Shown here one piece after another: positions 1 to 9,900 of a stretch of 64,000 bases of DNA (its first letter is position 1; the number at the start of each line of letters is the position of its first letter). A program made the translations under genes and the position numbers. The notes beneath the pieces are model-generated. The model had not been told where the DNA came from. It made no database searches and saw only the letters and a program-made list of their open reading frames with translations. Origin of the DNA: Symsagittifera roscoffensis (Eukaryota > Xenacoelomorpha > Acoela > Convolutidae); assembly GCF_963678635.1 (NCBI RefSeq), contig NC_087063.1:65586471-65650470 (forward strand), read 5' to 3'.

Positions 1-730
1 TGGTACAACACAATTTTCCCTAGGAATCGCTGACACTCAAAGCCTCACCTCAGCAAGCCGAATATTGGAGATTCCTGGCACTATATTTGCTTTGACGTAT
101 TTTTGATTGGATTGTGCGAACTCCCAACGGTCCGTCGCTTTCCGAGAACTTGTGAGCAGAGCTTAGTACGAAGCTTTATGGGGCTAAACTTTGTCGATAA
201 ACCAATAATTAGATAGGTCAACCAAAGACGAATTTCAGTTTCCTGCTTAGAGGCACAATAGAAATAACAGCCTTATTATACTATCGCAAAGATTAAATTT
301 TCTATCTGAAATAATTTACAGAAATCTGAGGAGTAATTTTACCACCCCGGAAAATTTGGCATGCATCTTGGTATAGAGAGTTCCGTAGACGTGAAAACGG
401 CTTCGATGTAAAGAATGAATTGAGCCAACTAAATGTTTCAAGAAAAAATATATCAACTGCACCTTTTGTTTGAGCATGCACGAGGCAAGCTAGAGGCCGA
501 CAAAGTAAAAATGGAACAACATTTTGAAATTTTATTCGCTTGTGACCGTAGTTCAAGATGGTTGTTCCAGCAGACACTTGAGTTGGAAAGATAAGGTTTA
601 AAATTGACCTAGTGGGGACAGTGATTTTTTCCACGGTAAATACAATGCAATGCACATTTTGATGCTGTCGTTTAACAATGATTTATGTTCCCGGGATTCC
701 CCGACAAAACTGAGGAACGAACTCCCGGTA
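1..730. other. Non-coding flank, nothing recognised
   Basis: I see no recognisable gene, RNA or repeat here. A 117-codon frame on the minus strand (302-655) has no motif I know and no supporting context, so I leave it out. Confidence 0.5.
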
Positions 731-2230
731 TTAGTGTTTTCTTGACAACATAAAATGTGACGTGGACTCTTCAGACAGGACTTTAGCCATGTTGGGGATT
801 CCTAGAAAATGTCTGTTCTGAATTCCTAGTTCTTCTCGTTTTAGCTGACAGTACCCGGCTAGGAATTCAGAACACCGAACCATATAATGGCGGCGTAGTA
901 TCGCTGAACACCCATCATGCAAAAACTCAGGGGGATATTGCCCAGTCCGACCGCTTTGCTTCTTTTGAGCTTTTCTGTAGCCTTCTTTACTTCATTGAGA
1001 GTTGTTGGGTCAGTGTTTACCTGGGTGGTTTTTTTGCAGCTCATTTTCTGCTCAGCAGGTGTTCGAAATGCTTGGCCCATTCTTCTATTCGCTCTTAGAG
1101 TCCTGGACCAGTTGGCCATCAGCTTTCTTCTCTGTTTTGCTGATTGTGGTCCTCATGCCTGCCAGTTGCCTGACTAGGGAGTAGGCCTTTTTCAGATAAC
1201 CCTCGAAATTCATTGCTAACAGCAGGTTTGCGTAGGCCCTCCATGTTGTATTCGATTATCTTGGCCTTGCGTATATGCCTTCAGTTTCAACAGTATCTGA
1301 GAGATGACAGGCTTATGGTCCATGTCGACATTTAAGTGGTTTGTGGTTTGAGTGCTGGTTACTGATGTTCTCCATCATCTGGCTACCTGGGCGATCTGGT
1401 TCTTGGTCCTTTCATCATTTGAGCTCCAGGTAAACGGAGTGTTTCCTTTTCTTGAATGTTGGGTTGGGTTGAAATGACAAGGTCATTCAGCACCGCGAAG
1501 CTGGTAAGTCGATCGCCATGGGCGTTCCGGGTTTCTAATGTGAAGTGCCTGATGCTTTTTTCTCTGTCCAGTGGAGAATAGACTTTGGCATTAAAATCTC
1601 CGCCTATTACAAGCATGACTTTCCGGAGTACAGTCTGTTGACACTTCTGCAGAGCTGAAAAAAAGTTGTCCTTGTCTGAATCACTGCTATCTTCTGTTCG
1701 GGCGTATGCATAGATAATGGCGAGTGCTATTGACACCTCATGAAGTCTCAGGTAGAATAGTCTTGGTCCCCAGTGTTTCCATTCCATGACGTGATTACAT
1801 GTCGATGTTGGATGTCAATTCTTACTCCGTGCATATCTCGGCTCTCATTGCTGGAGCAGAACACCTAAAGGTGTTTGGGGAGCAGTGGTGAAGTGGTTAC
1901 GTCTCCGCCTCTCAATCGAAAGGTCGGATGTTCGAGGCCCACCATGATCCGTGCTCGTTGCTTGAGGGTGAGGCAACATTACCCAGCCCAGAAAAATAAC
2001 CAAAAAAATTGCATGTAGTTCTTAAGCAGGGGCACAACAGCGGTTCGCCGTGATGAGCTGTACAGCTCGTATGTTGGTCCTATCCCTCGTGGATAAATGA
2101 TCTTAAATTAAAGGATGGATGTATCTACGGAGTTGTGAAGGATCTCCTTGACGTCTCCTGTGATTATCCTTTTCTGTAGGTATACGATATCAATGGCATA
2201 TTTTTTTCAAGCTCTCTGAATGTCATTAGT
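731..2230 (-). pseudogene. Decayed non-LTR retrotransposon (endonuclease and start of RT region)
   Basis: Minus-strand fragments read like the apurinic-type endonuclease and the endonuclease-RT linker of non-LTR (LINE-like) retrotransposons. Frame 1383-1787 contains IIYAYA and IGGDFNAKV, the latter matching the GDFNA motif of these endonucleases. Frame 859-1119 contains EVKKATEKLKRSKAVG, like the conserved linker before the RT, and the continuation with PPEFLHDG is in another frame, so there is at least one frameshift. Upstream endonuclease-like residues reappear near 1800-1880 and 2120-2200, on either side of the SINE at 1877-2113. No RT catalytic motif was found, so the copy is truncated and dead. 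The exact clade is not assigned. Confidence 0.65.
1877..2113 (+). mobile_element. tRNA-derived SINE (family A)
   Basis: The head carries an RNA polymerase III type-2 promoter: an A-box-like TGGTGAAGTGG at 1886-1896 and a B-box-like GTTCGAGGCC at 1930-1939, about 35 bp apart as in tRNA genes. The remainder is a non-tRNA body ending near an AT-rich tail (TTAAATTAAA). It interrupts the endonuclease region of the non-LTR remnant, so it inserted later. The boundaries are estimates. Confidence 0.55.
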
Positions 2231-3676
2231 GGAAGTGATCGAATTACATTGTTTTTGCGGAAATTTTGGGGCTTTTTTCAAAAAAAAAATAATTAAAATC
2301 AAGTTTTTTTTTAAGTTTACGAAAGTTTTGCACTGTCGATCAATGAGCAGGAAAACGTTACGCTGGCGACTCTTGTGCTTCTCGCAATAAGCGTTTTCGG
2401 CTCGTTAACCCTACGTAAATTTTGTTTTAAGCAAATTTAACGTTCTTTTGTCTGTTTGGCACATTATTAAAAAAAAGATCTTTAATTTCAGGCATATTGG
2501 TACAAAGATATGAAAAATGTGGGCAGATCTAGCTTTTCTCGGCATTATCACTTTTTGGCTGTCGGCTTTAACTTTGTCGGCTTCGCCTGTGTTTAATTTT
2601 AAACAGAAGTTTCAACGGCTTTTTCCGATTTTAGCTGTTTATTGTCAGCGTGAATGAGTTTATTTTTTGGCTCATGAGTAAACCAAAAAAAAACACATTT
2701 CTGGAACAGCAAGGAATTGAGTTGAAAAAAATTGATAATCGTTGCAGTAGTATTGCTTAAATTCCTTTTTGTTTTACCTGGTTTAAAAAGTTTTTTGACG
2801 TCACTATTTTTTGCTATTTTTTTTTCGATCATTTCACTCAATTGAGATCAGTAAAAAGACTTAGATTTTCAATGAGGAGACTTTCTTAATCGATGAAAAG
2901 AAAATTAAGTAAAAGTTGTGAACATGAATTTTATTTTTGCTGAAAATGTTTTGCTGCTGTTTTGATTTTTGTGATATTTTTTAGTTCGCGATTGACAGCC
3001 ATTATCAGTTTGTGAGCACATAAGTTGAAAGCAGCTTTTACATAAAAATTGAAAAAATTTCTTTCAATGTCTTTCTCTTCCATTAACAGTTTCTTTAGCT
3101 GGTTTTTTCTCAGAGTAGCTTTTACCATTCAAATAAAATTTCTTGAACTATTTTATAAAAAGCAATAGTTGAAATGTATAGAATATGAAACTCCTTTTCT
3201 GTGTTGAAGCTCGATACATTCTAATAAAGGTGGAGTTAATTGAGTTTCAAGAATATTTGCTGAAATATTTTCAGCTTTAAAAATCACATATATTTTTTTT
3301 TCATATACGGTTGATTTCATGATTTTTTTTAATTTTGTTTTTCATTATCTTCAGAAGCAATGAATGCAGACTTGTCCTAATTGTTTGAGATACTGATTTC
3401 ACGAACTTTTTTCTGCCTGCTTTGATTTTGTCAATTAAGCTTCATTGAATCTTAGTTGTGTTTGAAAATGGCTGGTTCGGTCTTACCTTTGAATTATATT
3501 GAAGTTAAAACAGTAGGTGGTGCAATTTTACAATATATTTTTGTTTAACGTAAAAATTGTAAGTGTAAACGAACGAAATTATTTTCCTTTTTATAGGTCT
3601 TGATGATATTCTTAAGGAAAGTGCTCTTATAACTACAGAAATGCATTCATCTAATATATGTATGCACTAGGGGGCT
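2231..3676. other. AT-rich non-coding DNA
   Basis: No supported gene or recognisable repeat. The short minus-strand frames at 2599-2841 and 2931-3128 are lysine-rich products of poly-A/T sequence and show no domain. Confidence 0.5.
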
Positions 3677-3921
3677 AGGTCTTTTACCAGACCGACCTTC
3701 CAGACCACAATGCAATGTTTCAATTAAGATTAATTTTAATTACTGGACTATTCGAAAATTAAGCGGTTAGAACAAACAAAACTTCGCTGATAAACCGTGA
3801 AAAATTGTCTTTAACCAGACTAATGGCGCCATTACATCTGTCAATCAAATTTGTTTACCGAGTCTGGTAAAAGGTCCATGTTATAACTTTTCTGGTAAAA
3901 GGTCGGCCTGGTAAAAGGTCG
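3677..3921. mobile_element. MITE-like element with ~23-bp terminal inverted repeats
   Basis: The left arm 3677-3699 (core TTTTACCAGACCGACC) is nearly the reverse complement of the right arm 3899-3921 (core GGTCGGCCTGGTAAAA). The 245-bp interior has no open frame, which fits a non-autonomous DNA transposon. An additional TCTGGTAAAAGGTC copy lies just inside the right arm. No target duplication was confirmed. Confidence 0.5.
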
Positions 3922-3934
3922 GACCCCATGCAGT

Positions 3935-4141
3935 GCGGTCTGTTTTAAGGCGACCGGGTATTCATACTCGTCAGTAAGCAGACAAATGCCATATTAACCA
4001 ATCAGAATCGAGATGAGAAAGCAAATTTATGAAATAAATAATTATTAATTATTCATTTCTTCCTTGTCTGAATTCTGATTGGTTAATACAGTATTTGTCT
4101 ACTTACTGACGAGTCTGAATACGCGGTTGTCTAAATACCGC
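3935..4141. mobile_element. MITE-like inverted-repeat element
   Basis: The ends GCGGT... at 3935 and ...ACCGC at 4141 begin inverted arms of about 60 bp that include CTCGTCAGTAAG on the left and CTTACTGACGAG on the right, plus an inner ATTAACCAATCAGAAT / ATTCTGATTGGTTAAT pair. There is no coding capacity. The flanks carry related strings (GGACCCCATGCA and GGTCCCCATGCA), which may be part of an outer element. Confidence 0.55.
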
Positions 4142-4285
4142 TACATAACCGGTCCCCATGCACTAGGTATATATGATGCACTGTTTGAGTTTAATTCAAA
4201 ATTCAAATGCTAAATGGTGCAAAATTCAAATGCCGCGAAAAAAAAATATGAACGATTTCCAGATTCGAAAGTGTCTTTTAATTTA

Positions 4286-4639
4286 TAGATGAGAAAGCAA
4301 ATTTATGAAATAAATAATTATTAATTATTAAGCAGACAAATGCCATATTAACCAATCAGAATCGAGATGAGAAAGCAAATTTATGAAATAAATAATTATT
4401 AATTATTCATTTCTTCCTTGTCTGAATTCTGATTGGTTAATACAGTATTTGTCTACTTACTGACGAGTCTGAATACGCGGTTGTCTAAATACCGCTACAT
4501 AACCGGTCCCCATGCACTAGGTATATATGATGCACTGTTTGAGTTTAATTCACAATTCAAATGCTAAATGGTGCAAAATTCAAATGCCGCGAAAAAAAAA
4601 TATGAACGATTTCCAGCTTCGAAAGTGGCTTTTAATTTA
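4286..4639. repeat. Partial tandem duplication of the MITE region, offset 354 bp
   Basis: Sequence from inside the 3935-4141 element through its right flank recurs 354 bp downstream (for example ATTCATTTCT at 4051 and 4405) with only a few differences. The second copy has lost the outer part of its left arm. This looks like a local segmental duplication rather than a second transposition, because non-element flank is included. Confidence 0.6.
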
Positions 4640-4862
4640 TAGATTTCCGGAATAAAAAGTTTACCCATTGATCCACTCTTCTTAAATAGGGATATTTTTT
4701 TTCCAAAAAATTGTCAATCATAAATTATTTTTGACATACAAAACTTCTAACCTGATATTTTTTCTCTTCGTAAGTTGAAAAAATTTCAGTCAGGTTTCAA
4801 TCGATTTTTCTTAATTGCCTTGTTCAGTTTGGCTATGTTTTTATATCGCAAAAGGTGCAAAG
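4620..4862. repeat. Fragment of the dispersed intronic repeat family
   Basis: The strings GGAATAAAAAGTTTACCCAT, TGATCCA.TCTTCTTAAAT and GTCAATCATAAAT occur here in the same order as in the repeats inside the PRPS introns (for example 26570-27126 and 33654-34053). Copy 1 of the large retroelement is inserted at the end of this fragment. Confidence 0.5.
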
Positions 4863-5270
4863 TGGAACCTGATCTAAACTATATTTTATGATTGGATAAA
4901 TTAAATGTTTTACCAATGTAAAGTATTTAATATTAACCAATCATGATCCATCTAACTAACAACCCACTTATTTGTAAGTGCTGAAGTTACTTGTAATTTC
5001 AGCACCAGAGAGATTTGAATTTAACTTAGAAATTAGTTGGACTCTCCCGAGCACTTCAGCAGCCGCAATAAACCAGTATACCCTAGATCTATTGAGCCTA
5101 GCAGAGACTAGTTAAACAACCTGAGACTAGATAGTATAAGAGTAAGATTAGGATCGGTATTAGACTAAGAAGTTGCACGAATCTATCCGGCCGAAAATAA
5201 GATAGCGTGACGAGCAGACGGTGTACCCTATCCGAAATTACTCTATGAGTTACACTTCGGTCCTAACTCA
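4863..5270 (+). repeat. 5' LTR of copy 1
   Basis: It starts TGGAACC and ends CTAACTCA. It contains a polyadenylation hexamer AATAAA at 5067-5072, an 8-bp stem GTGCTGAA/TTCAGCAC (4978-4985 and 4998-5005), and an inverted pair ATGATTGG/CCAATCAT near its start that contains CCAAT boxes. It matches 23359-23766 without any difference I could find and is close to 49179-49588. Confidence 0.93.
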
Positions 5271-5272
5271 TC

Positions 5273-5292
5273 TGGTGCGACCAAAAGTCTCG
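5273..5292 (+). promoter_or_regulatory. Putative primer-binding site of copy 1
   Basis: TGGTGCGACC starts 2 nt inside the 5' LTR and has the TGG expected opposite a tRNA CCA end. It is conserved in copy 2 at 49591. Some of the following bases (CTCGAAC) resemble the complement of a T-arm, but I could not assign the tRNA. Confidence 0.5.
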
Positions 5293-5358
5293 AACAAGAC
5301 CTTACTAGATTAGAATTAACCAAAAATAGATTAGAAATTAGACAAAAACATTTACAAA

Positions 5359-5592
5359 ATGTTATACGACAATAATTTAATTGAAATGTCTCTCCGACTC
5401 AATAGATCAGAGCCAATATTCCGAACCATAATAGAACTACCCGGAATTGGAAGAAGACCTCGAACCAAAGACGACATACGACAAAGTAGAAACTTGCCGT
5501 ATAGTTATATGATAGTTCGGCAAAAGCCAGAACAAACTTTTATATTTCGAATACTACTTGCAATGAATTTAGATTTCCATTTGCAAACATAA
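5359..5592 (+). CDS. 77-aa leader protein of copy 1, function unknown
   Basis: This is the first ATG frame downstream of the primer-binding site. It encodes a 77-residue polar protein with an arginine-rich centre (GIGRRPRT) and no signal peptide or membrane segment. The same frame is intact in copy 2 (49676-49909). The two differ at 11 of 234 positions, 9 synonymous and 2 amino-acid changing (Ile/Thr, Lys/Arg), which indicates purifying selection on the protein. No family is recognised. It could be a regulatory protein or a short exon. The next 930 nt up to the 155-aa gene hold no frame of comparable support. Confidence 0.7.
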   Translation: MLYDNNLIEMSLRLNRSEPIFRTIIELPGIGRRPRTKDDIRQSRNLPYSYMIVRQKPEQTFIFRILLAMNLDFHLQT

Positions 5593-6523
5593 AACCTTGA
5601 AGTTACTCTTCAAAATCATTTCAGGCGCTAAACAAAATTAATATTATACAATAACGATTGATAAAAAGATCTAAGATCGTTTTCCTAAAATTCTGCAGTA
5701 ATATACAAAACATGTTTGAAAAATATTTATTGGAAAATAAAAATAAAAATTAGTAGCATGACAATAAATGGTTAGTAATCATAAATCATCCTGTTGTTCC
5801 AGCTTCATCACCTAAAACATAACAGCAATCATAAACCCACTAATATCATAAAAACACTAAATTTTTCCTTTACACAAATTTAAAACTTTATTAAAATTTA
5901 AAGTCACTTAATTTAAAAACCAGATCATCAAGGCTTATCCTTGGATCTTAAATCATTTTCTACTTAATTAAATTTTAAATTTGATCATCAAGGCTTATCC
6001 TTGGATCAAACAGAACAACTTTGTTCTCCCCCACCCACTTAATTAGTGTCTAACGACCTCAAACGTCGATTCACTACCCAAACCTTTCTAAAGACCCAAG
6101 ACTAATAGAAATTTTTGAACAAAACTAATCATTCAAATTAGGATAAACAGTGAAGAACTTCGGTTATTCATCCTTCACTTGACCCCCCCTCTTACCAGAC
6201 CCAAGATAAATCTTAGACTTAGTAAGTTTAAAATAGTACCTAACGAACTACTCGCGTTCTAATTATACCTGAACCTTGTGGATCGATTTACTATTCTCCA
6301 ACCCTTGAACACAATCACTACCCCTAAGTAAGATTAAGTAAGTTAACACCTTAGCTTATACTAGTCACGAGAAAGTAAAAATCATTCTTCGGAATCGATA
6401 TACTTTTCTCTCCAACCCTGAACAAATAGACCCAGGTTAAGCTAACCAAAAAATCGTAAGAACTAACAGTTTAGGAAAATAAAAATCATTTAACAACTTT
6501 TTGCATCCGTCATTCTAAACCTT
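5593..6523 (+). other. Structured non-coding leader with twin hairpins (5923-5947, 5983-6007)
   Basis: This is a 930-nt leader between two genes. Two copies of a 25-nt unit with core CAAGGCTTATCCTTGG lie exactly 60 nt apart. Each can fold as a 6-bp stem (CAAGG/CCTTG core closed by T.G) with the 5-nt loop CTTAT, flanked by GAT/ATC. Both units are conserved in copy 2 (50239-50263 and 50299-50323). Tandem leader hairpins suit a packaging, dimerisation or translation signal; this is inference. A strong GTAAGT at 6222-6227, also in copy 2, is a possible splice donor. Confidence 0.55.
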
Positions 6524-6991
6524 ATGTCATTTAAAAACCTAGGAAATAAACAAACAATCATTTTACACAATTGTGAAATAGATAACAAAAAATACGACCT
6601 TGTAATCACACCTCATACACAAACAGTTGGATACATTCGCACAAAACGACAAACACTAAAGAGAAAAATAATAACTAAACAAAGACAAATAACACGAAAA
6701 AGATTTTCAAAAAATCGAAACGCATTTTCAGAATCAGAAACCAACAGTTTAGACGAACTTTACAAACTAAAAGAATCAATAGATAAAAATTACCCACTTC
6801 ACGATCAATTATATTTTTCTGACTCAGAAACAACTTCAAATTCATCACAAAGAGGAAAAAGAAGAATAAAAAAGCAGTACAAACACAAACCAGTACATCT
6901 ATACAATTGGAATCAACCAATTCGACACATTAATAATTACATATTAACAGTTATCGAACGAAAAAATGAGTTCAACGCACACCCCAGGTAA
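6524..6991 (+). CDS. 155-aa basic protein of copy 1, overlaps gag
   Basis: The frame encodes a 155-residue, strongly basic protein. Residues about 39-65 (TKRQTLKRK...TRKRFSKNR) and 109-121 (QRGKRRIKKQYKHK) are Arg/Lys clusters of the kind seen in nuclear-localisation or RNA-binding segments. An acidic Ser-rich stretch (SDSETTSNSS) lies between them. No domain family is recognised. Its last 26 nt overlap the start of gag in another frame. Its stop codon (TAA here, TGA in copy 2) lies inside a conserved splice-donor sequence. Against copy 2 (50842-51309) I count about 6 synonymous and 4 replacement changes with no indels. A Rev-like RNA-export role is possible but unproven. Confidence 0.7.
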   Translation: MSFKNLGNKQTIILHNCEIDNKKYDLVITPHTQTVGYIRTKRQTLKRKIITKQRQITRKRFSKNRNAFSESETNSLDELYKLKESIDKNYPLHDQLYFSDSETTSNSSQRGKRRIKKQYKHKPVHLYNWNQPIRHINNYILTVIERKNEFNAHPR

Positions 6992-9900
6992 CGAAACTCC
7001 AGATGATGATGAAATCTTTCCTTTTATAGTAGATGCAGATACTGATAGAGGACAACACATATTTTGTCAAAATTTACTCGTAAATTTATTTGAACCCGGA
7101 ATTAGTCCATGTAAAACAGAGTTCCCCGATGTAAAAATCAAAAGACAAATCATAGATCACTATCTAAAAGATATATGTAACATAACACAACAGTATGGAA
7201 TCTACTCTATAGAATTCACTTCCCCAAACCATAATAATAGAACATATACAATTCAAACAGACGATCTCGACTTAGAATTTTCAAAAGTTTTTTCAGAATA
7301 TATAAAAAGCATCCAATACCATAACTCACAAAGAGCAAACTCCATTTTCACCAATGAAGTTTTCGCAATAATATATAGTTATATTTCCATATTAGAAAAT
7401 GAACTCCCATTAACAAATGTCTCACCGACAGAAACATCTAAACATTTAAGAGTACGACATGAAATCACACTACTCTCTAGTTATTTAAACATCATTAAAG
7501 AAAATTTCACGAAAGACGACGTTTCACAACATACCAAACACGATTTACAAAAAATTTTAGCATGGTTCATAATAGATTATTTCACACACAATATTGATTT
7601 AATTGCACAAGCAAGAAAAAATTTTAGACCCCAAAATTCCAACGATGATACCGCTATCACAGAACAATCAGATTATGTTTGGGACCCCGAATGGTCTCAT
7701 CCCGCATTTATAAGCTTTCCACAATCAATCTCAAGTCAAGCAATAGGTACAATATCTTACATAAGAGATTATGTAAGAGTAATACCATTAACAATTGATG
7801 CAACACCATTAAACTATAATACATTTTTACCCGATACACAAAATAATAGTTTAAACTCTACAGTCATACACAATGAAAACCTCAATGGAACTAGGAATCT
7901 TACTCAACAAGATATCCAGACACCATCACACTTCATAAATGAAGAAATTGTACACACAACAACTACACAACAAAGTATTTCACCAATACGCCCAAATTTA
8001 ACAACACCAAGAAATACAAATCCTTCACAAACACAGGTAACCTTACAATCAACCGTTAAACCTTCGGTTGCCCCTAAATATTCACATATGGATTACCAAA
8101 CATACAGACCCATGACAATACCATCGAAAACACGCAAAACATTCACTAGAAATAACTTTGCAGACCATAATTATAATTATACACATCCATCAAAAACAAA
8201 TTATCAACCACAGAGGAATTTTAATCAATATACAAAACCTCGAAACTGGGATAACCCAACGGCCCAATATAATTCGAAAAATTTTCAACCAAATCCTCCA
8301 CAGGATCGCAGTGAAAATTACCCATTTTTTCAACAAAATAAAAATAAAAAACAAACATCTTATCAAATGGATTATTTATCCTCAGATGAAGATTTCTTAC
8401 AACCAGATATATTTGCACCAAATACTCAAGAATATCGTAGACAAGGAATACAGAAAACACGTACAAATCATAGAAATTTTTCTCCACAATCAATAGATGC
8501 ACAATATCAACAACCAATTCAACAACAAAATCCAATTAATATACAATCTTTTCAACCAATTCAACAACAAAACCCAATGACTACACACTCGTATCAACCA
8601 TCACAAATGCAAAACGAAATACCACTCCCATATTATCTCCAACAACATGAAATAACAAGAAACCAACTTTCAAATTTTTCTCAAATGCCAAATGCAGCAG
8701 AATCATTACAAATGACAATGAATCCATACCTTATGGGTGGATCATCAATAACATCAAACAAACCTTTAATGGTCTTCACAGGAACAGACCCTGAATACTC
8801 TGTAGAAGATTATTTAAATGCAGTAACAGCAAATTTGATTTTAAATATAGGACCTGAACCAATTAATACGCCACTACATCAAAACTGGATACATCGACGC
8901 ACAGCGTTGATACAAACAACCTTAGATGGCGCAGCCCAAAAATGGTTTTCAGTACTACCTCTAGAAATAAAATCAAATTGGAAAAGATTTACACAAGAAT
9001 TTTCAAAAATGTTTGACTCCGAAAGAAACAAACAACAACAAAGAGTTTTATGTAATGAAATTCGCAGATTACCAAACGAAACCATCAAGCAAATAGCAGT
9101 ACGAATCGAAACACTAGTTCGAAAAGCATACTCACTAAACACACATGACTATAAAAACACAAAGATGACAGAAATCTTAATGATGACCTTAACACCACAA
9201 TTAAGGAAAATAGCAATAAAAAAGAGAGCATCACATCCTTCTTCAATTCGAGAACCCGATTTAGATTTTAGAAAACTAGTAGACAAACTAGAACAAGCAG
9301 AAATCACGATGAAACTAGAAGAAACGGAAAATCTGAAATTACAATACGTTAACAAAATTGAAATGACTCCCACTAATATTAATAATATACAAGAATCAGA
9401 CACAGATCTCGTTGAAAAAATCACTGAAATACTTAATATTTACGAAAAGAACCCAAACTTTAAAGGCAAACCATCTTTCAAAAAATGGTGTAATTATTGC
9501 CGACGATACGGACATAGTATTTCCGAATGTAGACAAAAACAGCAAGACAGTCAAAATAAACCTCAAAAATACAAAGAACCAAATAAATCATTCTATCAAT
9601 ACATGAAAAAAGATCAAAATCTACCAAACAAAAATGTATACAGCAACAACAGTTCAGGAAAGCCACTTCCGAACAATACAAATTATACAAGAAATCAATC
9701 TCCATATAACTCAAGTTATAGAGGAAGATCACCAGAACGAAGAAATACACAAAATTCATCACAAAATCACTACAATAGACCAAATAGTCGAAATAACTAC
9801 TCCAGATCAAATTCAAATACACAACGATTTGTTTCTAGATCTAATTCCCAATCAAGAAATAACTACTATCCAAACAACCAGTCACGAAATTCATCATACA

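Noticed and set aside
302-655. 117-codon minus-strand frame
   Set aside because: No recognisable motif, no flanking gene structure and ordinary AT-rich composition.
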